Shown one piece after another: positions 1-16,990 of a DNA stretch of 64,000 nucleotides. The notes beneath the pieces are model-generated. The model ran no database searches, was not told the DNA's origin, and saw nothing but the letters and a program-made list of their open reading frames with translations. A program made the translations under genes and the position numbers. Position 1 is the first letter of the stretch. Each line of letters begins with the position of its first letter. Origin of the DNA: Megascapheus bottae (lineage: Eukaryota > Chordata > Mammalia > Rodentia > Geomyidae); assembly GCA_024803745.1 (NCBI GenBank), contig JANJXV010000039.1:7557001-7621000 (forward strand), in the 5' to 3' direction.

Positions 1-250
1 CTCAGACTCCCCAACCCAGTTCCCCCACAGACCCACCCAGAATCAAAATCTAAGACATCCCTGCCTTAGTTCCTAAGACCCTCCCACCTCTGCTCTTTAG
101 AATCTCACTTCTTTGAGATTCCCCAACCAGATCCCAAAGACTCTCTCCCGACCAGATCAAGAGACTTCCAGCTCTAACGGTCCCCCCCCACCCACTAGTT
201 CTCACAAACTCCTAGTACTGCTTCATTCTGTTCTCAAAAATTTCACCCGT

Positions 251-446
251 GGGGCAGGGAGTTTGGCCTAGTGGTAGGGTGCTTGGTATACACAAAGACC
301 TGGGTTTGATTCCTTGGTACCACATACCTAGAAAAATCTGGAAGTGGTGCTATAGTTCAAGTGGTAGAGCTCTAGCCTTGAGAAAATCCAAGGACAGTGC
401 TCAGGCCCTGAGCTCAAGCCCCAGAATGGCAAACAAACAAAAAAAT
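251..446 (+). mobile_element. IDL-Geo-type dimeric SINE
   Basis: Left part is tRNA-like (gtttggcctagtggtag A-box region, then a degenerate B box at about 304). Right part begins near 348, ends with the agctcaagccccag block and an A-rich tail. Similar tracts (aaaaatttcaccc before, aaaaaatctcaccc after) look like a target-site duplication. Lies in a RASGRP4 intron. Confidence 0.85.
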
Positions 447-573
447 CTCACCCCCGTCTGCTTCTTCAAACCCCCCCCCACCACCACCCTACAATCCTAC
501 TTCTAAGAGATTTTCATGTCCATCTTCCAAAGATTTCACCCACCCCATGTGGAGAGAGAAACCTCAAACTTGG

Positions 574-837
574 GGCTGGATGTGATGAGGCACACAAGTA
601 ATCTCAGCTAATCCTAGCTACTCAGGAGGCTGAGATCTGAGAATCAAGGTTCAAAGCCAGCCCAGGCACAAAAGAACCTGAGAGCCTTATCTCCGATTAA
701 CCTCTAGAAAAAGGGGAAGGGGGGATTGGCTCAAGGGTAGGGTGGTAGCCTTGAGCTGAAGAGCTCAGGGACAGTGCCCAGACTGAGTTCAAGTCCCATG
801 ACCCACAAAAATAATAATAATAATAATAATAATAATG
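574..837 (+). mobile_element. B1-like plus Geo-arm composite SINE
   Basis: Left half resembles a 7SL/B1-type SINE (tagctactcaggaggctgag block); right half has the ctcaagg...gtagcc...gagttcaagtccc arm and ends in an (AAT)n tail at about 810-836. Confidence 0.8.
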
Positions 838-959
838 AAAAAGTTTAGGTGGATAGGGGAGAGAAGAAAAAAAGAGAGAGACAGAAGCAAAAAGAAACTC
901 AATTTATCTTAGAGATTGTCCCATCCTGGCCACACCTCCAAATCCTGACTTCCAAAGAT

Positions 960-1023
960 CACAGAGAGAGAGAGAAAGAGAGACAGAGAGAGACAGAGAC
1001 AGAGAGAGAGAGACAGAGAGAGA
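960..1023. repeat. GA-rich microsatellite
   Basis: Alternating gaga/gaca units just 5' of the first RASGRP4 exon in the window. It separates a SINE from the splice acceptor at 1111-1114. Confidence 0.85.
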
Positions 1024-1114
1024 TCTATAACCCAGTGCCTACAGAATCTTCAGCTCAAGACCCCCGGAGTGACCTCCCCCACTGCAGTCTCACCATGATC
1101 TAAACCACTGGCAG

Positions 1115-4100
1115 ATACTGGCTGAACAAGCATCCAGAAGCTTTGCACCAGGAGCCCCAGCTAGAAGAAGTCATAGGTCGCTTCTGGGCCAAAGTGGCCC
1201 AGGAGGGGACCCCTGCCCAAAGGAACCTGGGAGATGCCACCCACCTGTGAGTCAGCCTCATGCCCTCTTCCTTGTTCCTCTATCCTGCCACCTTTCTCCC
1301 CACCCCCCAGACATTGAACTCTGAGCTATTTCAATATCCTAGTCCTCTTCATCCCCAGCCTGAGCCCTGGTGGCCCTGGCCCCCCTCCTCTCATGAGCAG
1401 CCCAGGCCTGGGCAAAAAGCGTAAAGTGTCCTTGCTTTTCGACCACCTGGAGACAGAAGAGCTGGCTCAGCATCTCACATACTTAGAGTTCCGGTCCTTC
1501 CAGGCTATCACGGTGAGAATCCCTCTCTACGCGCCTCCTCAATCAGGGCACAGATGCAGGGGTGCTTGCATAGGCAAGCTCTTAAACTGTCAAATTTAGC
1601 AGCCAGAGGCTCCACGAAAATGAGTTAAGCTGAATGAACGCAGAGCCCCTGGGTTCAAATCCCATCAGCTCCTTCTTACCTGGGTAACTAGTATCTTAAT
1701 GTCACTGGGATTCATTTATAAACTAAGGGTCATAATAGTTCATCAAGTGGCTGGAGGAATGAAAGGTCTCATTTTAAAAATGCTTACGACAAAGGCAGAG
1801 ACTGGTAATTCACACCTGTAATCCTAGCTACTCAAGAGGCTGAGATCCCAGTTCAAAGCCAGCCTGGGTAGGAAAGTCTGTGAGACTTTGATCTCCCATA
1901 AATCATCAAAAAGACACAAGTGGGGCTGTGCCTCAAGAGGTAGAGCACCAATCTCGAGCACAAAAGCTCAGAGACAGTGCTCAAGTGCAAGCTCCAGGAC
2001 CAGCACACACAAAAGCAAAACTATACGGTTCAGAATCGAACCTGGCTTCATTTAAACATTTCTCCTGAGATGGGAAAGGACCACCATAGTGACAGGGACA
2101 TGTAGCAGTCTAAGACACCAGAGGTCATGACTGCTGGGGGGGGGGTTATCTGATGGGGACCCTAACTCTCACCTCTCCCCCAGCCGCAGGACCTGCGAGG
2201 CTACGTTTTACAAGGCTCTGTGCGAGACTCGCCGGCTCTGGAAGGTTCTGTGGGTCTGAGTAACAGTGTGTCCCGCTGGGTGCAGGTCATGGTACTCAGC
2301 CGTCCTGGGCCTGCACAGCGTGCACAGGTGCTGGAAAAGTTCATTCTCGTGGCTCAGGTAAGGCCTGCCCTACTTTCTTGGGGTTGTTTGCATTGTGGGC
2401 ACTTGTGTGGTGCAGTTACCTGACCCTTCTTCTTCAGGCCCCTGGACACCAACAGACCAGTTCCTCCCTGGCCCCGCCCACACCATCACACTCTGAGCTG
2501 GTCTCACCCTGGCCACGCCCCATTGCGTCACCGTCCTTCCTTCCTCCCCCCTCCCTTCTGGGAAAAGGGAAGCCCTACGGCCCGGTGGCCACGCCCCTTT
2601 GCGTATTTCCACGCAGGCCACGCCTTCCCTCACTTTCTTCCTTTTACTGGGCCCCTTAGATCCTGAGGTTCCAGCATCTGCGCTTAGCCTGAGCACCTTC
2701 TCTACTGTCCTGAGGCTTTCCCTGTCCCTCAAGTTTGGAAAAGGGAAGGCTGAGGGACTGACCCCATATTTGTCATTCATCTTACTAACTTCTCCACATT
2801 TGCCTCTAAGGGTTCCCAGCTCCTCTCCTCTTCTTTGTCATCTTATTCATCCTCCTTTTTGTGCTCATCCTGAGGCTTGAATTCAGAGCCTGGGTACTGT
2901 CTTGGGGCTTTTTCTTTTGGCTCAAGGCTGGAGATTTAGTACTTGAGCCACAGCTCCACTTGCAGCTTTTTGCTGGCTCACTGGAGATAAACCTCATGAG
3001 CCTGGATCATAACCTGGTGGTAGAGTTCTCGCCCAGCATGCATGAAGCCCTGGGTTCGATTCTTCAGTACCATATATACAGAAAAAAAAAAACGGAAGTG
3101 GCGCTGTGGCTCAAGTGGCAGAGCACTAGCCTTGAACAAAACGTGTCCAAGGACAGTGCCTAGGCCCTGAGTTCAAACCCCAGGACTGGCAAAAAAAAAA
3201 AAAAATCTTATGAGCTCTACTGCCCAAGCTGTCTTCAAACTGTGATCCTCAGATCTCAGCCTCCTGAGTAGCTAGGACGATAGGCGTGATCCACTGGCAG
3301 CTGGCTAGGTCCACGCCTTCTCTTCATCTGTTTGGCTCTCAGAGAAATGTGACACACAATCCCTCACTCACATCTGTCTATTCTCCCCCACACACACACA
3401 CCATAGATCCCTGACATCCATACTTCTAGTCCATCTCCTGCCCTGCACACCCACCTCCTCTCACCTGTCCCATGACCCACAGCCACCCAATGCTACGGTA
3501 AAATGGTGCCATTTTAACCCTCCGCCCTGCCTAGCCCGTGATGCCCACATTGCTGACATCTCTGCTCTTCCTAGAGGCTTCGCCACCTGCAGAATTTCAA
3601 CACGCTAATGGCCGTCACCGGAGGCCTGTGTCATAGTGCCATCTCCAGACTCAAAGACTCCCATACTCACCTGAGCCCTGACAGTACCAAGGTGAATCCC
3701 CATCACCCTACCTAAACTTCCAAGTGAGCCAGGCACCCATGGCTCACGCCTGTAATCCCAGCTACTCAGGAGGCAGCCAGCCTGGGCAGACATTTGAGAT
3801 TCGTATCTCCAATCAAAAGGCCATTAGTGATTTGTCTTTGGGGGGGTAAGGGGAGGGGCCACAGACATGAAGGGACAAAGAATAAATCAATGCAACAGTG
3901 GTACTCACTAGACACTATTTGGGAACTGAACTATATAAATTGTGGGTAGGACAGTAGTGAAAAATAGGGGGGTGGGGAGAGAGAAGGAATAACATTGTCC
4001 AAAAAGAAATGTACTGGGGCCAGGAGTTTGGCCTAGTGGTTAAAGTGCTTGCCTAGCATGCATGAAGACCCGGGTTCGATTCCTCGGTACCACATACATA

Positions 4101-7100
4101 GAAAAAAGTCAGAAGTGGTGCTGAGGCTCAAGTGGTAGAGCTCTAGCCTTGAGAAAGTCCAAGGACAGTGCTCAGGCCCTGAGCTCAAGCCCAGGACTGG
4201 CAAAAAAAAAAAAAAAGAAAAAAAAAAAAAAAGAAATGTACTACTTACCTGACTTAGGTTACTGTAACCCCTCTATACATCACCTTTAGAATAACATTTT
4301 TTTTAATTAAAAAGCCATTAATAGAGATAGAGTCATAGAATGCCATAGAGCCTTGAGGGGGGAAAGCCAAGTGAAAGTGTGAAGCTCTGAGATTAAGCCC
4401 AAGTATAGGCACAAAACAACAACAAATATAAAGTTCCAAATGGTTGTTAGCCCCAAAACACCACACTAAAACTCCTAACCATCGTCTAGGGGCTCTGGAA
4501 CCTCAAGAAGGGAGAAAGGGGACTCTCTGGGATGGAGACTTAAGAGAAACATAAATTTGGGGAAGATGTGTGGATCTAGAGGGATTTGGGGTGTATCCCA
4601 AAGGCAACAGGTCCCTGGGGTTCTGGTGCCTGCAGGTAAGTTAGGCTACTCTACTTGGAGAAGCATCCATGGCCCACAGCGTGCCCCTCACACACAGGCC
4701 CTGCAGGAACTGACTGAGCTGCTGGCCTCTTGCAACAACTATGCACGTTACCGCCGTACCTGGGCTGGCTGCACGGGCTTCCGGCTGCCTGTACTGGGCG
4801 TGCATCTTAAGGACCTGGTGTCTCTGCATGAGGCTCAGCCTGACAGGTTACCCGATGGCCGCCTGCACCTGCCCAAGCTGAACAGCCTCTACCTGAGACT
4901 ACAGGAGCTGGCAGCCCTCCAGAGACAGCACCCCCCATGCAGTGCCAATGAGGACCTGCTGCACCTACTCACAGTGAGTGGCTGGCCCAGCACAACCTGG
5001 GAAGACCAAGACTTTGAGTCTTGGTGGGCAGGATCGCACTGGAACTCACGAGCTTTTTGAAGCCAGAGCTTTTCAGGGGCTAGCTAGCTGGGTAAACTTT
5101 AACAAGTCACTAAACTCTCAGTTCCCATCTCTGTAATGTAACAATATAACAAGACCCACTTCAGGCAGTGGTTGAAATAGTTACGAAATAATCTGGGGCC
5201 TGGGAACATGGCCCAAGTGGTAAAGCACTTGCTTAGCAAGCTCAAGGATGGATAGATGATAGTAGAGAGATGGACAGAAGCTAGATGGACGAATGGATAG
5301 AAGACATAGATGGATCTAGATAGAAGACGGATGGGTGGGTGGATGGATAGATAGAAGATGGATGGATGGATGGATGGATGGATGGATGGACCAGGTGCTG
5401 GTGGCTCACACCTGTAATTCTCACTACTCAGGACGCTGAGATCTGATGATCATGGTTCAAAGCCAGCCTGAAGCTAGGCACAATGGCTCACACCTGTAAT
5501 CCTAGCTACTAAGGAGGCTGAGATCTTGAGGATCAAGGTTCAAAGCTGGCCCAGGCACTAAAGTCTGAGAGACTCTAATCTCCAATTAAACACCAGAAAA
5601 CCTCTGGAAGTGGTACTGTGGCTCAAGGGGTAGGACAGTAGCCTGGAGAACTCAGGGACAATGCCCAGGCGCAGAACTCAAGTCCCACAACCTACCAAAA
5701 CAAAACAAAACAAAACAAAAAACAAACACAAAGCCAGCCTGAGCAGAAAAGTCTGTGAGACTTTTATCTCCAATTAACCACCCGAAAATTAGAAGTGGCC
5801 CTGTGGCTCAATGTGGTAGAGCACTATCCTTGAGCAAAAGAGCTCAGGGACAATGTCCAGGCCCTGAGTTCAAGCCCCACAACTGACAAAACAATGAAGG
5901 AGGAGGAGGAGGAAGAGCGGATGGATGACATATGGTTTGATAGAATTTAGATGGCTAGGGTCCATCTGACGCAAGTACCTACTGTTTTGAGGTATGCCAA
6001 CAAGTTCAAACATCCAAGTTTAAACAAAAACCCAAGACCTGATTATTGATCATTTGCTGGTGCCAGGCATCATGTTAAACCCTCTCATTGCACCTCACAA
6101 GCCTAGTATGTGGGCACTGTTTGTGCCCATTCTGCCAACTGGGACGGATGGAAGGCTAGAGAGATGATGTGGCTTACCCACTTCCCCCACAGGACAAAAA
6201 CTGGCATTTGAATCCAGGCAGGTCAGCTTCAAAGCCCTGTGTGTTCATGTGGTAGCCTGTATGACAAGTCCTGAGGATTAGAACTAGGATTCAGGCTGTT
6301 GTTCACCTGGAGACTTATAGATTAGACTTTTTTTTTTCCCAGTCCTGGGGCTTGAACTCAGGGCCTGAGCACTGTCCTTGGACTTTCTCAAGGCTAGAGC
6401 TCTACCGCTTGAGCCACAGCACCACTTCCGGCTTTTTTTTTTTTAATGTATGTGACACTGAGGAATCAAACCCAGGTCTTTGTGTCATGCTAGGCAAGCA
6501 CTCTACCACTAGGCCAAACTCCCAGTCCTAGATTGGATTTTTTTTTAGTATATTTTTATTGTAATTAATAGAAGGGCTACATGATATTTGCCAGATAAAT
6601 GGTGCCTTAATTCCCACACATTGATACCCTTTCACATGTCATGGTCCCCATTTCCCTTCCCCCTCCCCCATAGATTGGACTTTTTAAGGACCATGGAGCC
6701 TAAGATTATAAAGTTCTCACTGGGCGCAGTGGCTCACGCCTGTAACCCTAGCTACTCAGGAGGCTGAGATCTGAGGATCAAAGTTCAAAGCCAGCTTGGG
6801 CACAAAAGGACCTGAGACTCTTATCTCCAGTTAATCTCTAGAAAGCAAGAATTGGGGTTTGGCTCCATTGTAGGGTGGTAGTCTTGAGCTGAAGAGCTCA
6901 GGAACAGTGCCCAGGCCAAGTTCAAGCCCCATAACCCACAAAAAAGAAAAAAAAAAAGAAAGAAAGAAAGAAAAAGAAAAAGAGAAAAGAAGGAAAGAAA
7001 CTCAGGAATAGTGTTCAGGCCCTGAGTTCAAGCCCCAGGACTAGCAAAAAAAAAGAAAGAAAGTTGCTTTTTCAGGTTGCAACATTGAGCAGGCCTGATG

Positions 7101-10065
7101 TAAAAATGGCAAGCATGGGAGTCATTTTAAAGTAGGAAGTTTTTGTTTGTACACCATTTTATGTTTGTGCAAGGGGAAGGGGTCTTATTGGGTCTTATCC
7201 ATCTGTACATACTAGTGTGTCCCCAACATCCCACCCCTCCCTCTTAACACAATCGCAACAAGTTCATCCTTCCAAGCCGCACGTTGCTGGCTCACACCTG
7301 TAATCCTAGCTTGGTGATGAGAAATGAGGTCCAGGCAGGGACAGAGGATCTAAGTAGCAGGATGGCGACAGACGAGGAGGGTCCCTAACACTCTGCCCAC
7401 CCTACCCCCAGCTCTCCCTGGATCTCTTCTACACCGAGGAGGAAATCTATGAGCTCTCTTATGCCCGGGAGCCCCGCTGTCCCAAGAACCTGGTAAGACC
7501 CAGCCCCTGGAGGGAATGTATGCCCCCTGATAAGTCTGTGCTCAACTAACTGTGCCCTTTTGTCCCCTTTCAGTCCCTGTCCCCTTTCAAAGCACCTCTG
7601 GTAGTGGAATGGGCTCCGGGTGTGACACCCAAGCCAGACCAGACTACCTTGGGTCTCCACGTGGAGCAGCTGGTTGAGGTGAGAGGGGGTGGCTTCTAGG
7701 GCCTGGTAAAGAGGTGCCAGGAGAGGACAGGTACCTCCGCCTAAGCTGACAAGAGGGGCCCCCGAGGACTTGGGGCTAGACTTGGAGACCTTGACCTCCT
7801 CTTCCCTCCATGTGCCTCTCAAGTCCGTGTTCAAGAATTTCGATCCAGAAGGCCATGGTACCATCTCTCAAGAGGACTTTGAGCGTCTTTCAGGCAACTT
7901 CCCCTTTGCCTGCCGAGGGCTTCACCCTCCTCCTTGTCAGGGGTAAGTGTCCCTGACTCCTCAGTTTCCCCCTCTCCCCCCCTCCCTCACCCCCAGACCC
8001 AGGAACGGGACTGCCAAGAGATGGTGTGCCTCGTCGTGTCTGGGAGGGGGGGCTGGTTGTGCTGAGTCCTGTCGTTGTCCCCAGGAGTGGCTCCTTCAGC
8101 AGAGAGGAGCTGACAAAGTACCTGCTCCACGCCAGTGCCACCTGCTCCAAGCTGGGCCTGGCCTCCCTGCACAGCTTCCATGAGGTCTCCTTCTGCAAGC
8201 CGGCCTTCTGTTACAGCTGCAGCGGCATAGTAAGGCCTCTGCCCCATTATCTCCCTGGGTCCACATCGCCCTGTTAACTCAGATGTTTTCCTAATTCAGT
8301 CAGTGCTCAGATCTGTAATCGCAGCTACTCAGGGAGGCTGAGATCTGAGGATCTCAGTTCCAAGCCTGCCCAGCAGGAAATTCCGGGAGACTCTTATCTT
8401 CAATGAACTACCCAAAAAAGCCAGAAGTTGGGGGGGTGATTCAAGTTGCAGAGTACCCATCTTGAGCAAAAGGAGTCTTGAGAATTTTCAAAACCTTGTA
8501 GCTTCCTCCCCAGAGGCCTGGGTAACCCATTCTCCTCTTCCCTCCCCAGCTCTGGGGGGTCACCAAACAAGGCTACCGCTGTCAGGGTAAGTAAGTGGGG
8601 TAGCCTTGAGTGAGAGGGACATAGGAACCTGCAGGCTGGGAGGATAAAGACATTAACTGCTCCCTCCTCGCTCCCTAGACTGTGGACTGTGTTGTCACAG
8701 ACACTGCAGAGACCAAGTGAAGGTGGAATGTAAGAAGAGATCAGGGGCCAAGGGTGACATGGGTGTCCAGGAAGCCCCGATTCCACCTATGCCAATTCCT
8801 CCTGCCAGCCGTGGTAAGACCCGGATGGAGCAACCCTGGGAAAGCCTGCTGGTTGGGGTCCATCCTATAATATCTCTCCCACTCATTGGCTTTTACCCAG
8901 GCTCCCAGGGACAGCTGGACCCTAACACTGGAAGCCACCATCGCCATGCTTGGACGCAGACAGAGTCTTCACAGTCTTCTTGGGTGTCTGAAATGGTGAG
9001 GAGGCACCACGCCCCCCCCAACCCTGATGCATACAAGACACATAGACCATTTGCCTAGAGAGATTCTAGGAACACCTAGAAAATCCTTGATGGTTTGTTT
9101 GGGTGGGAGGGTGCAGACACTGGCTAAATTTTTCATGTGGACAAGAAAATAAAAGTTTCAATACATGCCAGGTACCAGTGGCTCGCACCTGTCATCTTAG
9201 CTACTCAGGAGGCTGAGATCTGAGGATCACGGTTCAAGGCCAGCCCAGGCAGAAAAGTCACTGTGAGATCTTATCTCCAGTTCAACACTCAAAAATGAGA
9301 AGTGGTGCTGTGGCTCAAGGTGGTACCGGGCTAGCCTTGAGCAAAAGAGCTCAGGGACAGTGCCCAGGATCAAAAGTTTTTGAGAGATTTTGAGAGAGAA
9401 AAAGAAAGGAGGGGGGGGGGGAGTAAGGCAAGAATAAGACCAAGCTGGACTCCAGTGGTTCACACCTGTGATCCTAGCTACTCAGGAAGCTGAGATCTGA
9501 GGATCAAGGTTCAAAGCCAGCCAATGCAGAAAAATCCATGCGACTCTAGCTAACCACCAGAAAGCTAGAAATACAGCTGTGGCTCAAAGTGGCAGAGTGC
9601 TAGCCTTGAGCAAAAGAAACTCAAGGACATAGGCTGGGAGTTTGGCCTAATGGTAGAGTGCTTGCCTAGCATGCACGAAGACCTGGGTTCTATTCCTTGG
9701 TACCACATACATAGGGAAAAAAAATAACAAAACTGGAAATGGTGCTGTGGCTCAAGTGCTAACCTTGAGAAAGTCTAAGGACAGTGCTCAGCCCCTGAGT
9801 TCAAGCCCCAGAGCTGGCAAAAAAAAAAACAAATCACCAAATCATATGTGAAGCTACAATAAATACCAGTGGAATAAATTCCACCCTTCACTCTTCCACT
9901 CTGCTCAGGTATAAATTCAGCCACTTAGCTCTAATCTAGACAAAGCCCAAGCCCCAGCAGTGAACGGTTATCTTAGATATCTTCTACTCCCCTCATTCCT
10001 CGTCTTCCTCCTTCCAGGTCTCCTTACCAGCAAGAGTTCCGACATCTACCACGCTGGATTCCTAG
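1115..10065 (+). CDS. RASGRP4: RASGRP4, RAS guanyl-releasing protein 4 (5' end outside window)
   Basis: Guanine nucleotide exchange factor that loads GTP onto Ras at membranes in response to diacylglycerol; known mainly from mast cells and myeloid cells. Coding exons: 1115-1246, 1359-1512, 2184-2357, 3575-3691, 4698-4973, 7412-7492, 7574-7678, 7824-7942, 8085-8229, 8550-8586, 8679-8813, 8901-8995, 10018-10065. All junctions are GT-AG and in phase, giving the last 538 residues. Order of domains: end of the N-terminal exchange motif (exon 1115), CDC25-type RasGEF domain (exons 1359 to 7492), a degenerate EF-hand with loop starting [12 protein letters not shown] (exon 7824), and a C1 domain (exons 8085 to 8813). 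The C1 keeps the full H-X12-C-X2-C-X13-C-X2-C-X4-H-X2-C-X7-C zinc pattern, so diacylglycerol binding is plausible. The last exon encodes a short tail ending TTLDS. The first about 135 codons lie upstream of the window. Identification rests on recalled human protein similarity. Confidence 0.96.
1793..2024 (+). mobile_element. B1-like plus Geo-arm composite SINE
   Basis: Sense copy with cacacctgtaatcctag left half and the agtggggctgtgcctcaag right arm, ending in an A-rich tail. Diverged. RASGRP4 intron. Confidence 0.75.
2868..3306 (-). mobile_element. Composite SINE (antisense) split by a younger SINE
   Basis: Antisense B1-like/Geo-arm element in two pieces, 2868-3002 and 3210-3306. The pieces are contiguous in the family consensus but are separated by the sense element at 3003-3209. 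Confidence 0.8.
3003..3209 (+). mobile_element. IDL-Geo-type SINE nested in an older SINE
   Basis: Complete sense copy with the B box gggttcgattc, right arm ending aggactggc and a poly-A tail. Flanks cctcatgag (2992-3000) and tcttatgag (after 3207) look like a slightly diverged target-site duplication within the host SINE. Confidence 0.85.
3727..3828 (+). mobile_element. B1-like SINE fragment
   Basis: Only the left half and the start of the linker remain (ggctcacgcctgtaatccca). It lies just downstream of the RASGRP4 exon ending at 3691. Confidence 0.75.
3956..4310 (+). mobile_element. L1-like 3' end, interrupted by a SINE
   Basis: A G-rich tract (3966-3990) is followed by sequence that continues after the SINE with acttacctgacttaggttac and ctgtaacccctctatacatc, then an A/T-rich end. 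The same order occurs at 21217-21352, which defines a family. G-rich tract plus A/T-rich end is typical of rodent L1 3' untranslated regions. Family assignment is inference. Confidence 0.5.
4016..4227 (+). mobile_element. IDL-Geo-type SINE with 15-base target-site duplication
   Basis: Full-length sense element with an intact B box (ggttcgattcc). The direct repeat aaaaagaaatgtact occurs at 4001-4015 and 4228-4242, so the insertion boundaries are exact and the copy is probably young. Confidence 0.92.
5192..5389 (+). repeat. IDL fragment followed by GATA/ATGG-type microsatellite
   Basis: 5192-5250 resembles the left IDL part of the dimeric SINE. From about 5248 the sequence becomes imperfect gata/atgg units, ending in pure (atgg)n near 5358-5389. 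Confidence 0.75.
5390..5893 (+). mobile_element. Composite SINE split by a second composite SINE
   Basis: Outer sense element in two parts, 5390-5471 and 5729-5893. The inner sense element of the same class occupies 5472-5728 and has an (aaaac)n tail. The 14-base repeat caaagccagcctga at 5458-5471 and 5729-5742 is the target-site duplication. Confidence 0.9.
6328..6528 (-). mobile_element. IDL-Geo-type SINE, antisense
   Basis: Starts with a T tract and cagtcctggggcttgaac, the reverse of the right-arm end, and finishes with the reverse of the tRNA-like left end (taggccaaactcccag). Flanks tagattagact and tagattggatt look like a diverged target-site duplication. Confidence 0.88.
6540..6674 (-). 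mobile_element. L1-like 3' end fragment, antisense
   Basis: Reverse complement of the segment at 12365-12505: both share the block atgatatttgccagata and a C-rich (here) or G-rich (there) tract. Probably a LINE 3' terminus. Inference from the repeated structure. Confidence 0.5.
6717..7056 (+). mobile_element. Composite SINE plus extra Geo-arm remnant
   Basis: Sense B1-like/Geo-arm element ending near 6945, then a purine-rich (gaaa)n tail, then a second right-arm end (ctgagttcaagccccaggac) at 7020-7039 with its own A tail. Confidence 0.75.
8297..8480 (+). mobile_element. Diverged composite SINE
   Basis: Sense B1-like/Geo-arm copy (tagctactcag-like and cttatct blocks) in the RASGRP4 intron between exons 8085-8229 and 8550-8586. 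Confidence 0.7.
9166..9629 (+). mobile_element. Two tandem composite SINEs
   Basis: 9166-about 9400 and 9441-9629 each carry the cacctgt...tagctactcagga left half and a right arm. The second lacks the right-arm end. Both are sense, in the last RASGRP4 intron. Confidence 0.75.
9630..9832 (+). mobile_element. IDL-Geo-type SINE
   Basis: Sense copy, ggctgggagtttggcctaat start, right arm ending gttcaagccccagagctggc, poly-A tail. It abuts a truncated composite SINE. Confidence 0.82.
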
Positions 10066-11133
10066 ACATCATCCGGGGCTTTTCTCACCACCACTCCCCT
10101 CCCACAAAGGCACTGCCTCAGCCCCACCCACACAGCTTTGGTGCCCATCATCTCTTCCTCAAAGTTCTTTCTTTCTTTCCTGTCTCACTGGTTTTCCCTG
10201 CAGAGTCTGTGCAGTTCTGTGTTAGAAGCATTCAGACTTTGCCATCTCTCTAATATCCACTTCACAGACAGGGAAACTGAGGCTTTGTACATTCAAGCTT
10301 CCAGTTCAAGGTGTGGGAGGCAAGACTCATTCCCTGGTGCTCTCAAATTGAAGCTCTGGATCCTGTGCCACAGGGACTGTTGGCATAGATCAGGAGAGAC
10401 CAGGATGAAGGATGTACAGTCTGTGAGGTTGCACAACAGGAGAGATCTGGAAGGTCACAGCTTTATCCTGCTCAGAGGCCACCTACAGCTCCTCAAGGTC
10501 AAAGCCAGTTCTTACAATGACCTCAGAGAGCCCCATGAAAGGGGCCCCATCCCCACCTTTCTGACCACATCTCTCATGTCTTACCCATCCTGCTGTGGCT
10601 AAACTGACCTTGCTGTTCTTCAGATAAGCTCCAAATCACCTACCTCAGGACCTTTGCATTGGCTGTTCCCTCTTCTTGGAACACTCTTCCCAGAACCCTG
10701 GGAATTTGTTCAAGTGAGACCCTCTTGGTGACAACCTCTCTGACCTCAGGACATGGGATCCTTGCCCCAGTTCTGGCCTTCCTGATTCATTTTCCCCTAC
10801 AGTACTTCGTCCTCTGACAAACGATACTTTTCAGTTATTTATCATGTTACACGTCTGTCCCTCCTCACTGGAAATGTCAGTTTCAGGACGGCAGAGGTGT
10901 CTTTCAGGATGGCGGAGGTGTCTTTCATTTCTGCCGCTGGGTCCCTGGTGCCTAAAACAAGGCTGGCACAATGTGGGCCTGTGAGAAGTGTTTGTGTCTG
11001 CTGGAAGAGAAGGGGGTGTTTTTGAAGAACAAAGGCCTCGTGGGTGCTCATAAGGCAGGGGCCTAGGCACAGAGGTGGAGCCCCTCCCCACACACCCGGC
11101 CCCTGCAGAAACAGGACCTACAGCTGCCAAAAA
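10066..11133 (+). other. RASGRP4 3' region, mostly non-repetitive
   Basis: Between the RASGRP4 stop codon and the shared poly(A) site I see no SINE and no other gene. It is probably 3' untranslated sequence, although the transcript could end earlier. A 21-base unit is tandemly duplicated at 10881-10901 and 10902-10922. Confidence 0.5.
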
Positions 11134-11145
11134 ATTAAATTTATT
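11134..11145. terminator. Back-to-back poly(A) signals, RASGRP4 (+) and FAM98C (-)
   Basis: ATTAAA on the + strand (11134-11139) is directly followed by TTTATT (11140-11145), which is AATAAA on the - strand. The - signal lies about 140 bases past the FAM98C stop and is a good candidate. Use of the + signal by RASGRP4, about 1.07 kb past its stop, is less certain. Confidence 0.6.
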
Positions 11146-11281
11146 TTCCAGAGAGCATGACTCCTGGTGTTGAATGATGCGTGGGGCATGGCACATTTTG
11201 GGGGAACCTCAAGAACAGGGATACGAAATGACAGGTACCAACTGCCAAACTGACTCACAAAGATGGCCAAGGCGTCCCCAT

Positions 11282-16990
<5,709 letters not shown>

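Noticed and set aside
849..1103. Small protein with Arg/Glu repeats
   Set aside because: Translation of a GA microsatellite.
1..1114. Earlier RASGRP4 exons
   Set aside because: No match to the N-terminal exchange-motif residues and no suitable acceptor-donor pair; the window appears to begin in an intron.
4016..4100. tRNA gene (A and B boxes)
   Set aside because: Part of a dispersed dimeric SINE with A tail and target-site duplication; no full cloverleaf. The same applies to the other copies.
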